The notes below the pieces were generated by a model that saw nothing but the letters and a program-made list of their open reading frames with translations, did no database searches and was not told the DNA's origin. From Paracoccaceae bacterium (GTDB lineage: Bacteria > Pseudomonadota > Alphaproteobacteria > Rhodobacterales > Rhodobacteraceae), in assembly GCA_026419405.1 (NCBI GenBank), contig JANZZL010000045.1:1-32856 (forward strand): a stretch of DNA of 32,856 bases, read 5' to 3'. Each line of letters starts with the position of its first letter. The first letter of the stretch is position 1. Position numbers and translations under genes: made by a program. Below, piece by piece: positions 17,094 to 26,758 of the stretch.

Positions 17094-18844
17094 CGCTCGA
17101 CCCGATCACGCTGACCGTCATCCAGGCCGGGCTCCAGCAGGTCTGCGACGAGATGGACCTCGCCTTCTCGCGCGCCGCCTTCTCGCCGGTGATCGCCGAG
17201 GCGAACGACCGCTCCGACGGCATCTATGCCGCCGAGGACGGGGCGCTGATCGCGCAGGGGGCGGGCGGGCTGCCGGTGTTCGTGGGCACGATGCAGGAAT
17301 CGACGCGGATCCTGATCGGGATGATCCGCGAGGGCCGCGCCCGGCCGCCGCGCCCCGGCGACGTCTACATCGTCAACGACCCCTACCTGGGCGGCACGCA
17401 CCTGATGGACGTGCGCTTCGCGCGGCCGTTCTGGCGCGGTGGCGAGATCTTCTGCTGGCTGTCGAACACCGGCCACTGGCCGGACACGGGCGGCGCGGTG
17501 CCGGGCGGCTTCTCGGCCTCGGCGACCGCGGTCGAGCAGGAGGGGCTGCGCCTGCCGCCGGTGCGGCTCATCAAGGAAGGCGAGCTCGATCCCGAGATCT
17601 ACGCCATCATCTGCTCCAACATCCGCGTGGCCGACCAGCGCATCGGCGACGTCAAGGCGCAGGCGGCGGCGCTCGAGGTGGGCGCCGAGCGGCTCGCGGC
17701 GCTGCTCGACCGCTACGGCGACGACACGGTGCGCGCGGCGATCGCCGAGCTGCGCCTGCGCGCCGCCGCGCAGATGCGCGCCTTCATCGCCGAGATCCCC
17801 GAAGGCCCGCACGAGGGCACGGCCTGGGTGGACAGCGACGGGGTGGTGGACGAGCCGCTGGCGATCCGGCTCAAGGTGACGCGGCGGGGCGCCGATCTCG
17901 TCTTCGACTTCAGCGGGTCGAGCCCGCCCTGCCAGGGGCCGATGAACTCGGTCCGGGCGACGACGCTCTCCTCGGTCTATCTCGCCATGCGCCACATCTT
18001 CCCCGAGGTGCCGATGAGCGCGGGCGCCTTCGAGCCGCTGCATGTCACCGGCATCGAGGGCAGCTTCCTCGACGCGCGCTATCCCCGCCCGGTCTCGGGC
18101 TGTGCGGCCGAGGTCAGCCAGCGCATCGCCGAGGCGGTCTTCGCGGCGCTGGTCCGCGCCCTGCCCGAGCGGGTGACGGCCGCGCCCGCCGGCACCTCGG
18201 GCAACTTCGCCCTCGGCGGGCACGATCCGGCGCGGGGCCGGGACTACGTGATGTATCAGATCTCGGGCGGCGGCTACGGCGGCAATGCCGACCACGACGG
18301 GCTGACCAACGGCTGTTCGACCATCGGCATCTCGAAGGCGCCTCCGGTCGAGATCATGGAGCAGCAGTTCCCCGTGCTCTACCGCCGCTACGCGCTGCGC
18401 GAGGGCTCGGGCGGCGCAGGCCGGCACCGCGGCGGCTTCGGCCTCGACTACGAGGTGGAGCTGCGGCGCGGCACGGCGCGGGCGAGCTTCGTGATGGATC
18501 ACGGCCGCTTCGGCCCGCAGGGCGTGCTGGGCGGGCGCGACGGGGCGCCGAACGAGGTGACGGTCTGGCGCAACGGCACGCCCTACGTGCCCCGCCACCT
18601 CTCGAAGGAGCAGGACATCCCGCTCGCCCCCGGCGACCGGGTGCGCGTGCGCACGCCGGGCGGCGGCGGCTACGGCGACCCGTTCACGCGCGATCCCGCG
18701 CTGGTCGCCGAGGACGTGCGGCTCGGCCGCTATTCGGCCGACGAGGCGCGGGAGCTCTTCGGCGTCGTGCTCGCTGGCGCGCCGCCGCAGGTGGATGCGG
18801 CGGCGACCGCGCGGCTCCGCGCCGCCCCGACCCGCGCCGGCTGA
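17090..18844 (+). CDS. hyuB: Hydantoinase B/oxoprolinase family protein (HyuB)
   Basis: A 584-residue partner of HyuA that hydrolyses the activated ring. The GTG start at 17090 overlaps the hyuA stop and sits 6 bases after GGAGG; the protein then begins TLDPITLTVIQAGLQQVCDEMDLAFSRAAFSPVI, the normal family start. Family motifs are VNDPYLGGTHLMDV near 93-106 (metal-site region), SNTGHWPDTGGAVPGG, DFSGSSPPCQGPMNS, GNFALGGHD, a Gly-rich block near 391-400, and RTPGGGGYGDP near the end. The last 161 bp overlap the transglycosylase gene on the opposite strand, although the HyuB tail (DEARELFGVVLAG, then an Ala-rich ATARLRAA) is family-like and so probably genuine. Confidence 0.88.
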   Translation: MTLDPITLTVIQAGLQQVCDEMDLAFSRAAFSPVIAEANDRSDGIYAAEDGALIAQGAGGLPVFVGTMQESTRILIGMIREGRARPPRPGDVYIVNDPYLGGTHLMDVRFARPFWRGGEIFCWLSNTGHWPDTGGAVPGGFSASATAVEQEGLRLPPVRLIKEGELDPEIYAIICSNIRVADQRIGDVKAQAAALEVGAERLAALLDRYGDDTVRAAIAELRLRAAAQMRAFIAEIPEGPHEGTAWVDSDGVVDEPLAIRLKVTRRGADLVFDFSGSSPPCQGPMNSVRATTLSSVYLAMRHIFPEVPMSAGAFEPLHVTGIEGSFLDARYPRPVSGCAAEVSQRIAEAVFAALVRALPERVTAAPAGTSGNFALGGHDPARGRDYVMYQISGGGYGGNADHDGLTNGCSTIGISKAPPVEIMEQQFPVLYRRYALREGSGGAGRHRGGFGLDYEVELRRGTARASFVMDHGRFGPQGVLGGRDGAPNEVTVWRNGTPYVPRHLSKEQDIPLAPGDRVRVRTPGGGGYGDPFTRDPALVAEDVRLGRYSADEARELFGVVLAGAPPQVDAAATARLRAAPTRAG

Positions 18845-20096
18845 CGGGCTGGCGGAGCCGGGCCAGCAGCTCGCGCGAGGGCTCGCCCGTCACCGGCAGG
18901 CCGTGCGCCCGCTGCCAGGCCTCGATCGCCGCGCGGGTGCGCGCGCCGATCACCCCATCGGTCCCGCCGGTGTCGTAGCCCGCCCGCGTCAGCAGGCGCT
19001 GGAGCTCCTGCCGGTCGGCCCGGGTCATGCCGGCCGCGTCCGGCGGGAAGCTGCCGCGGATCGGCGGGCGGCCGATCAGCCGGTCGGAGAGATGCCCCAC
19101 CCCGATCGCGTAGTTCTCGGCGTTGTTGTAGCGCAGGATCACGCCGAAGTTGCGGAACACCAGGAAGCCCGGCCCCGAGGGTCCCTGCGGGATCAGCAGC
19201 GCGGCAGGGCCCGCATCGGGCAGCGGCCCGTCCCAGCCCCGGATGCCGGCGGCCGCCCACTCGGCCACGCTGCGCGTCGCCCCGCGCCCCGAGGGCCCGG
19301 CGTAGCCCGCGGGCAGGCGGACCTCCACCCCCCAGGGCTGGCCGCGCTGCCAGCCCGAGCGGCTGAGGTAGTTCGCCGCCGAGGCGAGCGCGTCGGTCGG
19401 GTCGTCCGACCAGATGTCGCGCCGGCCGTCGCCGCGGAAATCGACGGCGAGCGCGAGGTAGGAGGTCGGGATGAACTGGGTGTGCCCCATCGCCCCGGCC
19501 CAGCTTCCGGTCATCCGGTCGGGCGTCACGTCGCCGTTCTCAAGGATGCGCAGCGCGGCGACGAGCTGGTCCTCGAAGAAGGCCCCGCGGCGGCCGTCGT
19601 AGGCCAGCGTCGAGAGCGCCGAGATCACGGGAATGTTGCCGCGCCGCGTGCCGAAGAAGCTCTCGAGCCCCCAGACCGCGGCGACGACATGCGCATCCAC
19701 GCCGTAGCGCGCCTCGATCTCGGACAGCAGCGCCCCGTGGCGCGCCAGGTTCTGGCGGCCGAGGGCGAGGCGCTCGTCGGAGGCCGCGATCGCGAGATAG
19801 TCCTCGAGCGTGCGGCGGAACTCGGTCTGGTTGCGGTCGCGCTCGATCACCTCGGGCAGGAAGCCCGCCCCGCGGAATGCCGCATCGAGCGTGGCCTGCG
19901 AGATGCCGCGCGCCGCTGCCCGCGACCGGAAGGCGGCGACCCAGGCGTCCCATCCGGGGTTCGGGACCGGCCTCGGCGGCGGATCGGCTGCGCGGCTGGG
20001 AAAGGCGCTTCCGCCCCCGCCCCCGCCGATGCAGCCCGAAACCCCGCCCGCCCCGAAGGCGAGAAGCCCGAGGGTGAATCCGCGCCGTGTGGTCAT
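18684..20096 (-). CDS. Lytic murein transglycosylase (MltB family) lipoprotein with peptidoglycan-binding domain
   Basis: A 470-residue enzyme that cleaves the MurNAc-GlcNAc bond of peptidoglycan in the periplasm. The N-terminus has TRRGFTLGLLAFGAGG and a lipobox VSGC with Cys22, so it is likely a lipoprotein, perhaps Tat-routed. The catalytic domain runs about 45-345: VWGLESFFGTRRG with catalytic Glu145, ISALSTLAYDGRRGAFF, and MGHTQFIPTSYLALAVDFRGDGRRDIW. A peptidoglycan-binding type 1 domain follows at about 358-414 (LQRLLTRAGYDTGGTDGVIGARTRAAIEAWQ). The last roughly 55 residues are an Arg/Pro/Ala-rich tail encoded antisense to hyuB and look non-domain. It lies 73 bp downstream of usg on the same strand. 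Confidence 0.9.
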   Translation of the reverse strand: MTTRRGFTLGLLAFGAGGVSGCIGGGGGGSAFPSRAADPPPRPVPNPGWDAWVAAFRSRAAARGISQATLDAAFRGAGFLPEVIERDRNQTEFRRTLEDYLAIAASDERLALGRQNLARHGALLSEIEARYGVDAHVVAAVWGLESFFGTRRGNIPVISALSTLAYDGRRGAFFEDQLVAALRILENGDVTPDRMTGSWAGAMGHTQFIPTSYLALAVDFRGDGRRDIWSDDPTDALASAANYLSRSGWQRGQPWGVEVRLPAGYAGPSGRGATRSVAEWAAAGIRGWDGPLPDAGPAALLIPQGPSGPGFLVFRNFGVILRYNNAENYAIGVGHLSDRLIGRPPIRGSFPPDAAGMTRADRQELQRLLTRAGYDTGGTDGVIGARTRAAIEAWQRAHGLPVTGEPSRELLARLRQPVSRRGSGRRGAARSPPHPPAAARQRARRRRAPAPRRPNSGRAARPRRPARDRA

Positions 20097-20169
20097 CGTC
20101 CTGCCTGCCGGTTCCTGCCCGTTTCCGGCGAGGCTACCCGACGGCAGAGCGTCGGCAAAGGGGAGAGGC

Positions 20170-20439
20170 TCAGTGCAGCGTGAATTCGCCGGTGACGTGG
20201 CGCCACTCGCCCGGCGAGATCAGCTTGCGGTGCGTGAAGCGCACCGAGTGCAGCGGGCCCTCGATCTTCTCCTGCCAGAACTCGATGAAGCGGAACAGGC
20301 GGGGATAGTCGGGGGCGAGGTCGTAATCCTGCCAGACGAAGGTATTGAGGACCGACCGGTAATCCGGCATCCGGTAGAAGAACTCGGCCGTGGTCAGGCC
20401 GTAGCCGCGCAGCATCAGTTCCGTCTCGGACATCGCCAT
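20170..20439 (-). CDS. usg: Usg family protein
   Basis: Small protein of the Usg family (about 89 residues from the chosen start), common in alphaproteobacteria and named from a trp-operon neighbour; its function is unknown. It shows the conserved run ELMLRGYGLTTAEFFYRMP, then QDYDLAPDYPRLFRFIEFWQ and EGPLHSVRFTH. The frame opens at 20475, but I prefer ATG 20439 (MAMSETELM) with GGGG a few bases upstream, or ATG 20433, because known members start near MSETELML and a promoter-like TTGAAA/CATGAT pair would overlap the outer start. It is divergent from gyrA, and the same pairing is typical of Rhodobacteraceae. Confidence 0.8.
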   Translation of the reverse strand: MAMSETELMLRGYGLTTAEFFYRMPDYRSVLNTFVWQDYDLAPDYPRLFRFIEFWQEKIEGPLHSVRFTHRKLISPGEWRHVTGEFTLH

Positions 20440-20470
20440 GCCAAACCCCATAGCAGCGATTCTGGTCCGA

Positions 20471-20498
20471 ATCATGGCAGCTTCGCGTTTGTTTTCAA
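20471..20498 (-). promoter_or_regulatory. Candidate promoter of usg
   Basis: On the minus strand TTGAAA (20498-20493) is followed after 16 bases by CATGAT (20476-20471). The start of transcription would fall near 20464, leaving a short leader before ATG 20439. The -35 sits inside the inverted repeat at 20490-20506. Confidence 0.38.
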
Positions 20499-20506
20499 TG
20501 AAAACA
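20490..20506. promoter_or_regulatory. Inverted repeat TGTTTTCA-A-TGAAAACA upstream of usg
   Basis: Perfect 8-bp arms around a single central base, strongly AT-rich in a GC-rich genome, overlapping the proposed -35 of usg. It looks like a binding site for a dimeric regulator. A second inverted repeat, ACAGTG-N6-CACTGT at 20504-20521, abuts it. Confidence 0.5.
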
Positions 20507-20557
20507 GTGTGTTAGCACTGTGCCGCCGTGGCTGCTCACGCCTCGCCAAACGCGCCA

Positions 20558-20587
20558 TTGCACCCCAGATCGCGGGCGGGCTATAGT
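20558..20587 (+). promoter_or_regulatory. Sigma-70 promoter of gyrA
   Basis: TTGCAC (20558-20563), 18-base spacer, TATAGT (20582-20587): the best sigma-70 match in the window. Transcription would start near 20594, giving a leader of about 40 bases that begins close to the 12-base palindrome AGATCTAGATCT at 20598-20609. Confidence 0.6.
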
Positions 20588-20632
20588 GCGCCCCACAAGA
20601 TCTAGATCTCCCAGCGCAGGACTCGCGAGAAC

Positions 20633-23365
<2,733 letters not shown>

Positions 23366-23392
23366 TCCGCCCCTTCCTCTTGTCGCAAATAC

Positions 23393-23436
23393 GCCGGGGG
23401 GAGCCGCCGCCAGGCGGCGGGGGGCAGCGCCCCCCG
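23393..23436. repeat. GC-rich palindromic intergenic element (REP-like)
   Basis: Between gyrA and trmFO. CCGCCGCC/GGCGGCGG (23404-23420) is followed directly by GGGGGGC-AGC-GCCCCCC (23419-23435). The pattern of AAATA..CCGGGGGG then GGGGGCAGCGCCCCC resembles the common dispersed palindromes of Rhodobacteraceae intergenic regions. It may also end gyrA transcription, though no T-run follows. Confidence 0.55.
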
Positions 23437-23482
23437 GCCCGTTGCCCTTCCCTCGCCGCGCCCGAGGCGCTACATCCGCGCC

Positions 23483-24838
23483 ATGAGCGAACCCATCCAT
23501 ATCGTCGGCGGCGGCATGGCGGGCGCCGAGGCCGCCTGGCAGATCGCCTCCGCCGGCCTGCCCGCGGTGATCCACGAGATGCGGCCCAAGGTCGGCACCT
23601 TTGCCCACCGGACCGGCAAGCTCGCCGAGATGGTCTGCTCCAACTCCTTCCGCTCGGACGATGACGAACGCAATGCGGTCGGCCTGCTGCACTGGGAGAT
23701 GCGGGCGGCCGGCGGGCTGATCATGGCGATGGCCGATGCCCATGCGCTGCCGGCGGGCGGCGCGCTCGCGGTGGACCGCGAACCCTTCTCCGAGGCGGTC
23801 ACCGCCCGGATCCGCGCCCATCCGCTGATCACCGTGGTCGAGGAGGAGGTCACCCGCCTGCCCGACTCCGGCCGCTGGATCTTCGCCACCGGCCCGCTCA
23901 CCTCGCCGGCGCTCGCCGAGGCGCTGCGGCGCGAGACGGGGGCCGAGGCGCTTGCCTTCTTCGATGCGATCGCGCCCATCGTTCATGCCGACTCGATCGA
24001 CATGTCCGTCGCCTGGCGGCAGTCGCGCTACGACAAGGGCGAGACCGAGGCCGAGCGCACCGCCTACATCAACTGCCCGATGACGAAGGCCCAGTACGAG
24101 GCCTTCGTGGATGCGCTCCTCGCCGCCGAGAAGACCCCCTTCCGCGAGGGCGAGACGGCGGGCTACTTCGAGGGCTGCCTGCCGATCGAGGTGATGGCCG
24201 AGCGCGGGCGCGAGACGCTCCGGCACGGGCCGATGAAGCCGGTGGGGCTCACCAATGCGCACCGTCCCTGGGAAAAGCCCCATGCCGTCGTCCAGCTGCG
24301 CCGCGACAATGCGCTGGGCACCCTCTACAACATGGTCGGCTTCCAGACGAAAATGAAGCACGGGGCGCAGGTCTCTGTTTTCAGGATGATTCCCGGGCTC
24401 GAGAATGCGCGCTTCGCGCGCCTCGGGGGCATCCACCGCAACACCTTCCTGAACGCGCCGACGCTGCTCGACGGCCAGATGCGGCTCAAGTCGCGCCCCT
24501 GGATCCGGTTCGCCGGCCAGGTGACGGGGGTCGAGGGCTACGTCGAGAGCGCGGCCATGGGCCTGCTCGCCGGGCGGCTGGCGGCGGCCGAGGCGCTGGG
24601 CCGCCCGCTCGCCCCGCCGCCGCCCGAGACGGCCACGGGCGCGCTCCTCAACCACATCACCGGGGGTGCCGATGCGCGCACCTTCCAGCCGATGAACGTC
24701 AACTTCGGCCTGTTCCCGCCGGTCGAGGCGCGGGGCGGGCGCCGCGGCCGGAAGGATCGCTACCTCGCCTACACCGACCGCGCGAAGGCCGCCTTCCGCG
24801 CCTGGCTCGCCGAGCAGCCGGCGCTTGCCGCCGCCTGA
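23483..24838 (+). CDS. trmFO: Methylenetetrahydrofolate--tRNA-(uracil-5-)-methyltransferase TrmFO
   Basis: A 451-residue folate/FAD-dependent enzyme that makes 5-methyluridine at tRNA position 54. The N-terminal FAD dinucleotide fold is [14 protein letters not shown] (about 5-18). Cys52 ([12 protein letters not shown]) and Cys232 ([15 protein letters not shown]) are the family cysteines involved in catalysis. Further marks are [34 protein letters not shown], the [22 protein letters not shown] block, and NVNFGLFPP near the end, as in all members. Its length is normal. It stands between gyrA and gluQRS on the same strand, so a tRNA-modification pair (T54 and Q34) is adjacent. Confidence 0.96.
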   Translation: MSEPIHIVGGGMAGAEAAWQIASAGLPAVIHEMRPKVGTFAHRTGKLAEMVCSNSFRSDDDERNAVGLLHWEMRAAGGLIMAMADAHALPAGGALAVDREPFSEAVTARIRAHPLITVVEEEVTRLPDSGRWIFATGPLTSPALAEALRRETGAEALAFFDAIAPIVHADSIDMSVAWRQSRYDKGETEAERTAYINCPMTKAQYEAFVDALLAAEKTPFREGETAGYFEGCLPIEVMAERGRETLRHGPMKPVGLTNAHRPWEKPHAVVQLRRDNALGTLYNMVGFQTKMKHGAQVSVFRMIPGLENARFARLGGIHRNTFLNAPTLLDGQMRLKSRPWIRFAGQVTGVEGYVESAAMGLLAGRLAAAEALGRPLAPPPPETATGALLNHITGGADARTFQPMNVNFGLFPPVEARGGRRGRKDRYLAYTDRAKAAFRAWLAEQPALAAA

Positions 24839-24927
24839 GCGCGGGACCGGGCGCGCCGCGAGATGACGAGCGTCGGGATGCGCGCCGCCGCTGCGGCCGG
24901 CCCCGGGCCCGACCGGATGGAGACGCC

Positions 24928-25803
24928 GTGACCCTGCCCTCCGCCGCCCGCGGCGCCGGCTGCGTCACGCGGTTCGCGCCCTCGCCCACCGGGCCGCTGC
25001 ACCTCGGGCATGCCTTCTCGGCGCTGACCGCCTGGGACCGGGCGCAGGCGGCGGGCGGCACCTTCCGGCTGCGGATCGAGGACATCGACCGCGCCCGCTG
25101 CCGCCCCGAATGGGAGGCCGCGATCCTCGACGACCTGCGCTGGCTCGGGCTCGCCTGGCCCGAGCCGGTCCTGCGGCAGTCCGGCCGCGGCGCGGCCTAC
25201 GGCGCGGCGCTGGCGCAGCTCGAGGCGCTGGGCCTCGTCTACCCCTGCCGCTGCACGCGGGGCGACATCCGCGCCGCGCTCTCGGCGCCGCAGGAGGGGG
25301 CGCCCGCCGCCGGGCCCGACGCGGCGCCGGTCTATCCGGGCACCTGCCGCGGGCGCTCCATGGCCGAGGCCGGCCCCGGCGAGGCGATCCGGCTCGACAT
25401 GGCTCGCGCGGTGCGCCTGCTCGACCTGCCCGCCTTCGACGAGACCGGTCCGGCGCGGGCGGGACGCCACGTGCCCGATCCGGCCCGGCTGGTGTCCGAG
25501 GCCGGCGACGTGGTGCTGGCCCGGCGCGACATCGGCACCTCCTACCACCTCGCCGTGGTGGTGGACGACGCCGCCGAAGGCATCACCGAGGTCGTCCGGG
25601 GCGAGGACCTCTTCGCCGCGACCTTCATCCACGTCGTGCTCCAGGCTGCGCTCGGCCTGCCGACGCCGGCCTACCACCACCACCCCCTGATCCGCGACGA
25701 CGCGGGCCGTCGGCTGGCCAAGCGCGACGATGCCCGCGCCCTCGCCCGTTACCGCGCCGAGGGCGCGACGCCGGGCGACATCCGGCGGATGGTCGGGCTC
25801 TAG
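24928..25803 (+). CDS. gluQ: Glutamyl-Q tRNA(Asp) synthetase
   Basis: A 291-residue truncated glutamyl-tRNA synthetase paralogue that attaches glutamate to the queuosine base at position 34 of tRNA(Asp), without needing an anticodon-binding domain. GTG 24928 follows GGATGGAG. The HIGH signature appears as FAPSPTGPLHLGHAFSALTAW (about 17-37). The zinc site is YPCRCTRGDI with the later YPGTCRG, and the KMSKS-like loop is RRLAKRDDA (about 266-274). The protein ends soon after the catalytic core, as the family does. It follows trmFO after 89 bp and is convergent with hisI. Confidence 0.93.
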   Translation: MTLPSAARGAGCVTRFAPSPTGPLHLGHAFSALTAWDRAQAAGGTFRLRIEDIDRARCRPEWEAAILDDLRWLGLAWPEPVLRQSGRGAAYGAALAQLEALGLVYPCRCTRGDIRAALSAPQEGAPAAGPDAAPVYPGTCRGRSMAEAGPGEAIRLDMARAVRLLDLPAFDETGPARAGRHVPDPARLVSEAGDVVLARRDIGTSYHLAVVVDDAAEGITEVVRGEDLFAATFIHVVLQAALGLPTPAYHHHPLIRDDAGRRLAKRDDARALARYRAEGATPGDIRRMVGL

Positions 25804-25879
25804 CCATCCGGTCGGGACCCGTGCAGGTGGCCCTGCCGGCCGGCGGCATCCCGGCGCCGCGCCACGCGCCCCGTTCCGC

Positions 25880-26239
25880 TCAGATCTCCGGCGCCAGGAT
25901 CTCGACCTCGGCCCCGGCGCGCAGCGCGGTGTAGAAGCAGCTTCGGCGGTTCGTGTGGCAGGCCGGGCCGGTCTGCTCGACGAGGAGCAGCAGGCAGTCG
26001 CGGTCGCAATCGAGCCGCATCTCGACAAGCCGCTGCACATGCCCCGAGGTCTCGCCCTTCTCCCAGAACGCCGCCCGCGAGCGCGACCAGTAGGTGACGC
26101 GCCCGGTGGCGAGCGTGCGCGCCACGGCCTCGGCGTTCATCCAGGCCAGCATCAGCACCTCGCCCGAGGCGTGGTCCTGCGCGATCGCCGGGATCAGCCC
26201 GGCGGCATCGTAACGCAGCGTGGCGGGGTCGAAGGGCAT
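25880..26239 (-). CDS. hisI: Phosphoribosyl-AMP cyclohydrolase
   Basis: A 119-residue enzyme for the third step of histidine synthesis, opening the adenine ring of PR-AMP. Metal and zinc motifs are intact: [27 protein letters not shown], with Asp77/Asp79/Asp81 for Mg and Cys78, Cys94 and Cys101 for zinc. [26 protein letters not shown] is the classic N-terminal block. It is monofunctional (no HisE fusion) and separate from other his genes. GGAAGGAAA precedes the ATG. It is convergent with gluQ and divergent from the NifU-like gene. Confidence 0.95.
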   Translation of the reverse strand: MPFDPATLRYDAAGLIPAIAQDHASGEVLMLAWMNAEAVARTLATGRVTYWSRSRAAFWEKGETSGHVQRLVEMRLDCDRDCLLLLVEQTGPACHTNRRSCFYTALRAGAEVEILAPEI

Positions 26240-26267
26240 GGCGCTTTCCTTCCGGTCGGGTCGCGCC

Positions 26268-26273
26268 TATCTA
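26268..26273 (+). promoter_or_regulatory. Possible -10 element of the NifU-like gene
   Basis: TATCTA in the 62-bp divergent hisI/NifU-like gap, with TTTCCT 17 bases upstream (26245-26250) as a weak -35. The leader would be about 20 bases. Tentative. Confidence 0.28.
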
Positions 26274-26301
26274 GGGGAGGCAGCGGCGCAAGGGAACCGT
26301 C

Positions 26302-26754
26302 ATGAACAGCGACGCCGACCTGATCAAGCTCTATTCCAGGCGCATCCTCGCGCTCGCCGCCGACATTCCGCATGCCGAGCGGCTGGCGCAGCCGACCGCC
26401 AGCGTGAAGCGCCGCTCGCCGCTCTGCGGTTCGACCGTCACGGTCGATGTCGTGGTCGAAGACGGTCGGATCGCCGACTTCGGGCAGGACGTGAAGGCCT
26501 GCGCCCTCGGCCAGGCGGCCGCCGCCGTCGTCGGCGCGAATGCCATCGGCCGCAGCCGGGCCGAGATCGAGCGGGCACGCGACGAGCTGCGCGCCATGCT
26601 GAAGGAGAACGGCCCCGTGCCGGCGCCGCCCTTCGAGGGGTTCGAGGTGCTGCTGCCGGCGCGCGACTACCGCAACCGGCACGCCTCGATCCTGCTCAGC
26701 ATCGAGGCCACCGCCGAGGCGATGGCCGAGGCCGAGGCCCGCGCAGCGGGTTGA
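26302..26754 (+). CDS. NifU/IscU N-terminal-like iron-sulfur scaffold protein, lacking one canonical cysteine
   Basis: A 150-residue cytoplasmic protein of the IscU/NifU-N fold, likely to help build or carry Fe-S clusters. Alignment by eye to IscU: Cys42 in SPLCGSTV corresponds to the first ligand, and Cys67 in VKACALGQAAAAVV to the second. The third ligand position (HCS-x-L in IscU) reads HASIL here (His127-Ala128-Ser129), so that Cys is gone; the IscU Asp after CG is Ser. The long helical C-terminus (EATAEAMAEAEARAA) is normal. In Rhodobacteraceae such a gene is often near hisI, apart from the suf operon. Scaffold activity is therefore uncertain; a dedicated or regulatory role is possible. 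Confidence 0.82.
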   Translation: MNSDADLIKLYSRRILALAADIPHAERLAQPTASVKRRSPLCGSTVTVDVVVEDGRIADFGQDVKACALGQAAAAVVGANAIGRSRAEIERARDELRAMLKENGPVPAPPFEGFEVLLPARDYRNRHASILLSIEATAEAMAEAEARAAG

Positions 26755-26758
26755 GGCG

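Noticed and set aside
24863-24931. 22-codon open frame whose stop overlaps the gluQ GTG
   Set aside because: No ribosome site before it and low-complexity content; the overlap is likely chance, although a leader peptide cannot be excluded.
25804-25879. GC-rich convergent gap between gluQ and hisI as a bidirectional terminator
   Set aside because: Several short complementary runs exist, but no clear stem with a T-run on either side.
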